57,607 nucleotides of DNA from Spirogloea muscicola (lineage: Eukaryota; Streptophyta; Zygnematophyceae; Spirogloeales; Spirogloeaceae). A program made the position numbers and the translations under genes. This document shows, in pieces, positions 10,578 through 19,856 of the stretch; within the stretch, counting starts at the first letter, position 1, and each line of letters opens with the position of its first letter. Location: assembly GCA_009602725.1 (NCBI GenBank), contig WELB01000210.1:75618-133224 (forward strand). The letters run 5' to 3'. A model generated the notes under the pieces. It saw only the letters and a program-made list of their open reading frames with translations, was not told the DNA's origin and searched no databases.

Positions 10578-13500
10578 TTAAGTTGTTGAAGCAGCGGTGG
10601 CCACTTCTGCGCCCCTGTCGCTGCCGCCGGTGTTCACAAGATGCTCATGCCCATCTTTGAGCTTCGCCGACTGGATGACGTCACCAGTGCGCAGCTGTGA
10701 CAGCAGCTCCCGGCCCTTGGTGACATACCTGGCAGGTGGTACTTGGCCGCCAGTCAAGCTCAGTCTGAGCATAACAAGCGTAACTTGCTATCTTCTTGAA
10801 GCAAGTCTCAACTTGTGGCTCAAGGCGGACACCTATGTGTGATACATTACAGAGGAAAGCAGGACATCAGGTAGCAGCAACAACTCGGCATAATCGTTAT
10901 GCAAGCTATTGGCTAAAGCGGCAGAAGATCACCCGAATACAGAAAACTGGCCTTCGTCAAAAGTCAGCCCTCCGAGTCCTGACTGGCGCCAGAATGCGCC
11001 AGCGCAGATCACAATCGAGGCGTTAGTACAAAGAACCTCTGCACCGCACATTGGTGCGTGCACAAGCGTTTCTGCTTCAGCCCCTTCGACGCGTATCGCA
11101 CGGCAAGATAGTCAGAACATTAACAACATAGCATTTGTTCATTGCCTGCAGTTAGCAGTCAAATCTCAGACCAGGATGTGGGCATGCATGTGGAGCTCAC
11201 ATTGCGCTTGTCATAGAGGTAGAAGAAGAATTGGGAGGGAGAGGAGGACGTGTCACTGTCGACGCTGTGAGACATTGCAACGGCGCCATACACAGACATG
11301 GGCAGGACAGGGAGCTCGCCATCCTGCACTGCCACGAGGAGGTTGCTCAGAATGATAACCTCTCAATTGACCTGGATTAGATGATCGATTCTTCCAGAAT
11401 GTCAACCAACACAGCTATAGGCTTCTGGATTGCACTCTTTGCCCTCAAGCAACATCCCAGACCTTACGATCATGTGCTAAGGTCCATGCTTTTGCAAGAA
11501 CTAATTTCAGGGCAAACCCACATGCAACTTTAGCTCAATCCAGAGCTCATGCTGTGCTCCAGCCACTATGCGCTTGCCACGGCCTCATCAGGCCATGCCA
11601 CCTAGCTGCTGTACTTGCCGTGCTTGTAGCAGCACATTATAGAGGACCATTAGAGGCAGGACTGGAGAGGCTGGACTCCAATTCAGGCCCGTCCAAGGCT
11701 TGACAGAAGTATGCAAGACCGAAGCTTGTGAGGCAATTGTAAGGCTATGGGATAGGGGTCATTGTGTAGCACATGAACCTCACATTGGAAGGACCAGAAT
11801 GACGGTCTATGAGTATGGTTGATTATATGGGCCAAGGCTCTGCATTAAGAGTTGAGGTTAAACATTTGGGTACTTGTCACGTGGACTTCAAATCATACCT
11901 GAACCACAAGTGGCGTGCGGTAGAGTGGCTGAAACTCGCCGGCGGGCTTGATCTCCAGCGGAATCTCGTGACCAACTCCCGCGCCGGCGTCTGTCAGCAC
12001 CGCCTGCCCGGTCGTGCGCACCGGCACGCAGTTGTACGCATTCTTCAGCACCTGGCAGCCCAGCAGGAGGCCCCGAGCGCCGCATCAGCGCTGCTGCATG
12101 TGGCCGCTTGCTGCAAACTGCAGGTGCCAGAGCTATTCTTAAGGTTGCAGAGAAGTGGTTAGCTGAAAAGGTTATGGTAAAGAGAGGTTGCGGTAAGAGG
12201 AGAAAAGTCAACGTGAAGGATGCTCCCTGCAGGTGCCAGAGCTACTAGTTGAGGTTGCAAAGAGTGGCTAGCTGAAAAAGGTAACGAGGTTACGAGGTTT
12301 ATGGTAACGAGAGGTTGCGGATAAGAGGGGAAAAGTCAAGGGGAAGCAAGATGGAAAGGAGTATGAGGAGTAGTGGAGTGTGGAGGTGGGGTCGACCATG
12401 TCCGCAAAATTGCCAGCTGTAAGCGGCGCCGAGTACCCGTCCAGCACCACCTGTGCAGTACAATATATGTGATACCCATTCATGTAAGTTGTTAGTAGAC
12501 ATAGGCTCTACTATGTCAACTAATTGCTTAAGAGGTCTGTGACGATGACCCAGCTGAGAGGTCAGCAGACAGCGTAGACAGCTGTGAGGCCGAAGCTGCC
12601 GCCTTTAGATCGCCGGTTTCATTCAGTGCCTGCCGCCCATCACCTCCAAGGTGCCAGTGTCTCGCTGGCCGCCGCCCTCAGGCACCGTGAACGCGCCGCC
12701 GTCGGCCTTCACCAGCGTGAACTCCACAGTCGCCCGCCCCGCCAGCCTGCCAAGACCCAAACTCCACAAAGTCAGCGCTCCCCAAAGTCAAGCTTTGACT
12801 TTGGCTTCTCACAAGCCTCGCCCCCTTTGGATGAGTTTACACTTCTCTCTCTGTTCTCAAGCTCAGCGCATCCATTCCGGTCGACTACTCTTCAGTTGAG
12901 TCCAGCTTTCAAGCTGTGGCTTGCAAAGAATCAATGTGGGGGTTTGAATATACCGGGGCATGTCGGCGTATTTGGTCGGAATCGAGAAGGGCAGGCCCGG
13001 CGCCTGCCAGTGCCCGCGCCGCCCGCCGCCGCCGCTGTCGGTGAGCGGCGGTAGCGCCGGCGGCGAAAGCAGGAGCTGACATCGTCGCCTTTACCCAGAT
13101 GCCAGCCATCAAGGCTCGCAGCCAACGCGGCGCCTCGAATCGACAACACAGCGGCAGAGCGCAGCTGCCGCAGACACTCATCGTTGCTCGGGCGAAGGCC
13201 CAGCGGAAGCGACGCGAAAGCGGCAGCTAGCCATCATATTTCATTGTGGTGGCGCAGTGTCGCGCGTGTACAGGGGGCGCGAAGTGCGTGCAACATGGTG
13301 TGCACGGAAGGCATGAGAGCGAGCGCCCACTGAGGCATCTGATCACAAGAGCCGCCCAGCGCCCACTGCCGAGGCGGGGGAGGAGAGAGAGAGCTAACAT
13401 CGCGGCTGTCGTGGCGCATTCGAGGAGGGGGGGAGGAGGGCGGGAGCTAAGTGTGAGCAGCGACGGCGGGGGCCTGTCTAGACCTGGAGGATCTCGAGCT

Positions 13501-14492
13501 GGCCGATGTTGTCGAGCGTCGAGCCGAGGCGTACGGCGATGCGGTCCGGGTCCTGCACCTGCACCGCCGCCAGCAGGCCCGCCAGCCCGCCCTGGCCGCC
13601 GCAGCAGCGCTCGGCATCGCCGTCAGAATGCAGTCAAGCACAGGTCCTCATAGGGTTTAAGGTTCACGGTTAGGGCTTAAAGGTGTAGGAAAGTGGGTTG
13701 TAGGTTCCTGAGCACGACTGCAACCCACTTATCTGATGCAGTTAAGCTAATTGCTGACTCAGTTACTGTGACCAGCCCACAGGAAACCCAGACGCAATGC
13801 TTTTGGCTCAACCTTCAGCTCTCACTGTTCAGTGCTAACCTATCCTTGACCTTGACGGCTGCTGTAAACATCGCCGTCGACCTGGCAGCGGTATGTTGGC
13901 CTGACCAAGACCGTTGGCCTATCGACAATTCTCTTAACTGAATACTAACAGTGGTTACAAACAGGTACATGGGGGCGGCGCTCAACGCTAAACCCCTGAT
14001 GCTTGACCCTTGACATTCCTTAACCCTAAACCCTTAAACCCTAATCCCTAAACCCTAAACCTCCAGAATCCTAAACCCTGACCCTAAGCCCTTAAACTCT
14101 AAACCGTAAGTATCAAGTCATAATTGACATTGATTCCTAAACCCTTGAGACCCTCACCTGCTGGAGCATCGGCCCTAAGCTACAGTTATCTGATCCTTAG
14201 TTGACCGTTAGTACTAACCCTCGGAACCTGGACCCTTGACCTTGGACCCCGACGTTGACCTCTGACCCCCGACCCTGGACTCTGGGCCCTGGATCCCGAC
14301 CGTTGACTCTGGACCCTTGACCCTTGACTCTGAAGATTGCTGACTTTGGACGGGGACGACGACCGCTGCCCACTCAAAAGTCAGCCCCGGGCGCACCTTG
14401 TCGGCGACGATGGTCTCGTAGAGCTCGGCCCCCTGTGCGGCGTACTCGCTCGGCAGCGCCGCCAGGATCGACGCCTTGTTCTCGGTCGCCAG
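10578..14492 (-). CDS. CYP37: Plastid cyclophilin-like protein CYP37 (N-terminus missing)
   Basis: Chloroplast peptidyl-prolyl isomerase-like protein of the CYP37/CYP38 group (lumenal in plants). Minus-strand exons: 14492-14397, 13591-13484, 13003-12954, 12746-12644, 12450-12397, 12051-11899, 11323-11201, 10982-10933 and 10728-10578 (stop TAA), all in phase. Helical N-terminal part: ASILAALPSEYAAQGAELYE, GGLAGLLAAVQVQDPD, LGSTLDNIGQLEILQ. Cyclophilin part: VVLDGYSAPLTAGNF, EIPLEIKPAGEFQPLYRTPL, DGELPVLPMSVYGAVAMSHS, FFFYLYDKRN, SGLGGLTFDEGQFSVFG, LRTGDVIQSAKL. The order matches Arabidopsis CYP37 closely. About 295 residues are recovered. Roughly the first 100-160, including the transit peptide, are not found upstream, where the divergent TIFY gene starts within about 50 bases. 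The intron 13592-14396 carries telomere-like repeats. I do not see the usual catalytic Arg/Phe pattern of active cyclophilins, so isomerase activity is uncertain. Confidence 0.92.
13650..13690. repeat. Short telomere-like patch, TTTAGGG orientation
   Basis: The stretch reads tagggtttaaggttcacggt and then ttagggctta: two or three degenerate TTTAGGG units, opposite in orientation to the larger tract about 350 bp to the right. It lies in the CYP37 intron. Confidence 0.55.
13985..14150. repeat. Interstitial telomere-like CCCTAAA repeats
   Basis: About ten units of the plant/algal telomere repeat CCCTAAA and close variants (ccctaaa, cccttaaa, ccctaat) run in one orientation from about 13985 to 14110 and fade out by 14150. 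The tract is inside the CYP37 intron 13592-14396. It is too degenerate for a chromosome end and is flanked by coding exons of one gene, so it is interstitial. Confidence 0.8.
14215..14335. repeat. Degenerate CCCTTGAC / CCCTGGAC repeat tract
   Basis: Directly after the telomere-like tract come 12 or more short units built on gaccctt, gaccccc, ccctgga and gttgac. They look like a further-drifted extension of the same array. Reading frames through it are repetitive shadows and not protein. It ends about 60 bases before the CYP37 exon 14492-14397. Confidence 0.65.
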
Positions 14493-14540
14493 CTGCGCCA
14501 CCGCAAGCGGGGAGGGAGTACGAGTGAGTGAGGCTGGAGG

Positions 14541-17500
14541 TTGGGCGCGGGCCCGCCGGCCGCTGCTGCCGCCGACCCCGCCGCCGCCGTTACGGCCGTG
14601 CACGCACACAGGCCGCCACTCAAGCGACTCTCGAACGACTCAGGCGGCGCGCGCGACGGCTCCTCCTCGCTGATCTTCGGCTCCGACGAGGCCGCGTCCC
14701 ACGACCCTGCCCTGCACGTGCTCGCAGCGGCCGCCGAGGGCAGCATAACCGGCAGGTCGGGCCCGAGACCCTCTCCTCCTCTTTTCACGTAGCGGCTAGC
14801 AGACGTCAGAGCCCGCTCACGAGCATGTCGCTGGCCGAGGGCGTGACACCGGCCGCATCTGGCCGGTGGCCCTCGAGGCTGGCCCGAGTGCTGCCGCCGT
14901 GCGCCACGAGCCTCATGTCCTGTGGTGGGGGAATGCTGCTGGAGAGCTTGCCGTGCTGAGACAAATGCAGCGCATGGTTGCCCGGTCTTTGATCTTTGAC
15001 GGCGCTCGCTGCTGATCACGCTGCTGGGCCTTGCCCTCGTCACCATGCAGCACGACGAGCCCGCTCTTCCACGAGCTGCAGCTGCCTCACCTCACGCGCA
15101 TGGCCGGGGGCGCCGGCAGCGGCCAGGCCCAGGCGCTCGGCCCGTCGTACAGGCTGGCCCAGAAGCCAGGAGCAGCGTGGGAGCACCAAGGCCCTGCCCT
15201 GGCTGCAGAAGTACGCCGGTCGGCCGAAGACGAGGGCGGCCAGGAGCTCGCCAAGCGGGTGCGGCTTGACGGCCCGGCCAGCCATCTGACCGAGGCGCAG
15301 GTCCGGGTGCTGGCTGCCCAAGAGGCGCACATCTTGCAATACCTGCAAGACCGAGGTCCGGCCCTTGTCCCCATGGCTGCCCTTACCCTGGCCCCTGCTG
15401 CCCTGTCCGCCACTTTGGACCTTCTTCTAAATCTCGCATGCACAGTGCCTCTTGAACGCTTCTCCACTCCTGCTTCGGCGTCGCAAGTTTGGCACTCGTC
15501 CGGAGGAGCTCGACTTACTTTTATCCGCTTCTCTGACGTCCAGCGTGTGTTGTGATGTACGATGGGTTACAGGCGTGCAGCTCACGGCGCAGCAGATGCG
15601 GGATGGCGGGCTGGGAAACCAGGTGCCAGTCAAGGACGACTCACGGCACGCCTCTGCTGCAACGCAGCAGCAGCTGCTGCAAAGCCCGACACTGCTGCCG
15701 GCATCGATATCAACCAAGCAGGCCATTCAGCAGCAGGACATGCGCGTGCAGTCTCGGCTAGCGCAGCAGTCGTCCCCGAGGCACGACGGTACCGACCAGC
15801 GCCGTCTGCCGCGCATGCAGCAGCCAATGCAAATCCCAAGCACCGGCCAGCAGCACCAGCACCAAGCACCGCCATCACCGTCATCGCAGCTCGCAGTCAC
15901 GGCACCATTGCCGTCCAGGCCGACGCCGGGGCCCTCGCTCCAGCAGCAGCTGAAGCACCTAGTGGGGCCCCATGGCAGCCGCCCTGCAAGCAGCGGGGCA
16001 CCCTCCCCCCCAGCAGCGCTGCCCGCTCGGCCTGCCCTGTCAAGTCCGCTGCTGCCTGTTGCCAAGCAACCGACAGTGTTCCGCCAGGGCAAGCTCTCGC
16101 CCCCGCTTGCAGCACGCCGGGGAGCGGCGGCCAGCACCCTGCCGCCCATGCACCGCTCTCCCGCCCAGACCGTGGGCAGCATTCCCACATTCGTAGCAGC
16201 CGAGAGCCAAGGAGGCAGCGCCGGCGGCGGCGTTGCGCGGCCAGTGATGTCGGCTCCGGACGCGCTGACTCGTGATGGTGGGGACTTCACCGTCCACAGC
16301 CCGTCCATAAGCCCACTGCGCCAGTACCAGCACAGCTTGGCCACCACGGGCTTCGCAGCAGCCGGCGAGCACCGGGATGGTGGCCACATTACGCAGCCCG
16401 CAGGCAGTGGCGGCTCGCAAGATTGGGGACGCACAGGAGCAGAGACCCGCCGTTTTGCCCGTCCTGCCGTGTCCGGGGAGCTGATGCGTAGCGGCGCACC
16501 CCTGCCGCGGAGCCCACTGGCAGGACTTCAGCAGTCACTACAGAGCATGCCTGAGGCAGTGAGGGTGCAGGTGAGGTGGCCATCACTTGCTTGGCCTCTC
16601 TTTGTGGTCATAGTGACATTGCTCTCGTTGTGATGTGATGCGGGTGGACTGCAGCATCTTGACGCTGCTGCCTGTCCTCACATTGGTGATATTATTGAGC
16701 AGGAGAGGAGTCGAAGCAGCCCCTTGGATGGCCACTATCGTCGCGATGTGGCGTTGCGCACGCCTGTGGCACCGCTGATGGAGGCATCTACCAGGTGAGC
16801 AATGCCTGGTTACCACCGGCTCAAGTTGCTCAATGGCGCCATGTCTACTAAGTTGACCTATAGCTCAACTTCATATGCAGCGTCAAATGAGGTGGCTGCT
16901 CCTTGTCAGTCCAGTTACTGCTTTGACGACTTGTCAATCTCCACATGTGACCTGAGCTGAATCAAGCTATTGACGTACCTCTGACATCCCGTGCAGGAGT
17001 GTCGCAAGCCAGGGCCAAGCTGAGAAGCAAATGACCATATTCTATGGTCGAGAGCTCCACGTCTTTGATGACGTATCTGAGGAGCAGGTGTGGTGTAGGT
17101 CCTTGTCACGAGAAGTCACATTCAGAATACGTAATGGGTCAAGGGCAAGCTTGCCTGTGTTTTGAGAGAGGAAAGCAGCAGCTCAACCTTGAAACACTTG
17201 CTCCGCACATTCAGTTGGCTGCTTCCTGCTCTTTCTTGTCTGATGTCAACAGAAGCTGTTGGTCTAACTTGTGGAGCTTGTCTGGGACCCCTTCAAATAT
17301 GTGCAGGCAAAGAAGATCATGCTGCTGGCGGCTGCGCAGCGGGGCAACAGCTACTCGACATCGTGCGCTCCCACTGGGGAGCCATCAGTGTCTCGCAGCA
17401 TGCAGCGCAGTGCGCGACGCACTTATAGCGTGGCTGACACGATCGACTCCAGGCCCCGAGTCAGTGGTGGCGGTGGTGGCGGTACTGGCAGCGGCTGGAT

Positions 17501-19362
17501 GGAGGCAACAGTCCATTCGGGCGGCTCAGCGCTGCCGGCAGAGTCCTATGGTGGCAGCAGCGCTGGTGCCGCTGCAGAGGGCTTCCTGCAGGGTCTGCGG
17601 AGAATTGGGGGCCGGGCTGGTGAGGGCAGCGTGGCCGGCGGAAGTTCTCTCTTAGGCCGCGGTGATGCGGGTGGGGGCGGGGGCGGCGGTGAAGGCAGCA
17701 TAGTCGGCGGCAACGAGGTGGCCAGTCTCGCCCGGCAACTCGACGACGCACGAGCAGGGCACCCACAGTATGCCGCCCAGCCAGGCGACTGGGGGGAGGG
17801 CTCGGTGACGGCCCCAGCGCGGGGCGTCAGCCTCGCCCTTCGCGAGCAGGAGCTGCAGCCAGGACGGGTGGTCGAGTCGAGGCCCAACGTGGTCAGTAAG
17901 GCTGGCAGCGGAGCTTTTGCGCCTGTGATGGTCTCGGAGCAGAGGGAAGATGCCACTGGCCCCGGCAGCAGTGGCCAGGTGGTGGGCGGCACCAGGCCTG
18001 ACGTGGATCTGAGGTCGTCGCCAGGTAGCTTGGGTGCTTCGAGGAGAGGGGCAGCCGCTGACAGTGGCTGGGCGGCACGGGAGGATGCCGACCGCCATCA
18101 AAGTCAAGAGAGTCCTGCTGCACAGGGCGGCAAGCCCACGGTGTTCTCAAGGGCCGAGGATGGTCGTGCAGCGACAGAAGAAGGGCTGCCCAGGGCGGCA
18201 GGAGACTGGCGCGGCTCGAGGTCGCTGCCTCGAGAGCTGCTGGCAACCAGCAGCTTCCTCACAGCTGCCATGCCCGTGGATGTGCCGCCAGTGGCCAGCA
18301 TTCCAGAGCCAAGGACGCTAGGGAGCAGCGGAGGTGGTGGTGGAGGTGGAAGAAGGCTGGCTGCCCATTACCCTGCTGGTACCGAGCGGGAGCAGAGCCA
18401 GATGGCGTGGCATGCTTCTGGCTCCGAGAGGGCTGGCAGACACATCGAGTCACCTCGCATGGCTCCGCAGGGAGGTGGGCAGGGAAGACTTGAGCACGAC
18501 AACAGCCCAGCTAGTGCAGATGCACGGCATGGCAGGTAGGACAATTGAAGTATTAAGCGACGACCTTTTGTTGCCACGCAACATACATTCTTCTGACACT
18601 CGGATACTTCTATGTCGAATATGCAGTAGCATGTGCACATCATAATCGCCAGTGGCGTTGCATCTCTTCTTCCGCGGCTACTTTGTGCCGTCTTATTGAT
18701 TCCTCATCAAATGGCAGCGCTGCAATGAGTCCTTTCAAGGTCCGCAAGTGATGCTCTGTGCGAGCTCTCTTTCAGCTGTGTGCTGCAAACCCCGCCAGCA
18801 CGCTTCTCTCAGAAGGAAGGCAGATGGAGGGAGGCAGGTACAGAACCCTTGGGAAGGGGCTGGGTCCTTGTGGTAAGTAGGAGCTTGCATCTGTCGCTCC
18901 TCTCTAAGACGGAGATAGTAAGACGTTGATGTTATGCAGTCCGGTGGTTCATATCCTCGGTGTTCTCGATTCTTTGCTGTAAGGAGGAGGGCCAAGGAGA
19001 GGGGTTTGCCGAGCCTTGCATGGCTTCTTCGGGTGCAGGATGCGGACCCTGAAGAACACATTGCAAATCACGTAGCACACAAATGGTTTCCTAAGGTACT
19101 CTCTTAGCAGCTGGAGTCCCCAAACAGAAGAACTGGTGAAGAAGCTGGCTCCAGGGCTCATGCAGAGTTGGATCTTGGAGGGGCATGGGGGATGTCCAAG
19201 GGCCTCAAATGGTCGCTGTGGAGCATCAATCACTGCAGCTGGATGTCAAGGACTACATGTGGGTGGGATTGGCCTCGCCTGTCATCAGCACCGTCTCGCA
19301 TCTCGATCACCTCTTCTGCGGTGTGGACACTTGCCGCTGCATCAGCGCTTTCGAGAGCGTGA
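14541..19362 (+). CDS. Large TIFY (ZIM)-domain protein
   Basis: Exons: 14541(start uncertain, no ATG seen)-14755, 15051-15355, 15573-16570, 16703-16794, 16997-17087 and 17307-18535, all in phase, giving about 975 residues. Exons 5 and 6 join to form a full TIFY domain at about residues 545-580: EKQMTIFYGRELHVFDDVSE followed by AKKIMLLAAAQRGNSY. It keeps the TIFY core, the VFDDV strand and the A-x-x-I-M-x-L-A helix. In plants this domain mediates dimerisation and NINJA co-repressor binding in JAZ, PPD and ZML nuclear regulators. The rest is Gln/Ser/Pro/Gly-rich disorder. No GATA finger is seen. Tentative 3' exons, in phase, are 18718-18739, 18940-19095 and 19111-19362 (stop TGA). The middle one has a basic CSRFFAVRRRAKERG patch faintly like a Jas/CCT motif. 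If 18535 is not a donor, the protein stops at TAG 18537-18539. Function is inferred as nuclear regulation. Confidence 0.75.
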
Positions 19363-19405
19363 AGTAAGCAACGCAAGAAGAGCGTGAAGTGAGCAACGCA
19401 AGAAG
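19356..19405. repeat. 25-bp tandem duplication
   Basis: Two head-to-tail 25-bp units, 19356-19380 and 19381-19405, start agcgtgaagt and end gcaacgcaagaag. They differ at one base (taag versus tgag). The possible stop codon of the TIFY gene (TGA 19360-19362) lies in the first unit. Confidence 0.85.
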
Positions 19406-19856
19406 AGCTGGCAAGCACAACAGAAGAGGAGGGAGGGGCTTCAGAGCGCCTCCCGACATCCCTCACGCCAGGCGGCGCGACGCCCGTCAGCCTGACGGTG
19501 CCACCGTCGCTGACGCGCCGCGAGTGCCCCGCGCGCGATCGGCCCCCACCTCGCCCGGCCCGGCGAGAATGCGGGATTGCACCGCGGTCTTCCTTCCTGC
19601 GCCGGTTGGCCCAGCGAATCTGCGGATACCCGGAACGGGGATCGCCCCCCCCATCATTATTATCGACGCCCGCCGCAACGCCCGCTCCGATCCCTCCCAC
19701 GCCGGGACTGCCGCCGCGATCAGCGGCGCCTCTCTCGGCGGCGATCGCGGCGGCCCTCCCGGCGCCGATCGCGGCGGCTCCCCAGGCGTCGCGCGAAGCC
19801 CTCGGCCCCGCCGCACTCCCCGCGGGCCGGGAGCGGGCGCCGAGCGTCCTGCGGCC
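19406..19856. other. GC-rich 5' region of the PGAM gene
   Basis: About 450 bases of GC-rich sequence with many ggcggcgatcgcgg-like near-repeats (about 19690-19800). The frame is open back to 19389, but the PGAM family starts close to the ATG at 19857. I read this as promoter and 5' UTR, although an N-terminal extension cannot be excluded. Confidence 0.5.

Noticed and set aside
13985-14110. Chromosome end (telomere)
   Set aside because: The repeats are degenerate, short and lie between exons of one gene, so they are interstitial.
14214-14609. Minus-strand frame with repeating SRVKGPES-like units
   Set aside because: It is the translation of the degenerate CCCTTGAC repeat array in the CYP37 intron. 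The repetition comes from the DNA repeat, not from a protein. The true CYP37 exon lies in the other part of that frame.
19389-19856. N-terminal extension of phosphoglycerate mutase from an upstream open frame
   Set aside because: The frame is open but Arg/Pro-rich without conserved sequence. The ATG at 19857 gives the family's normal start and length.
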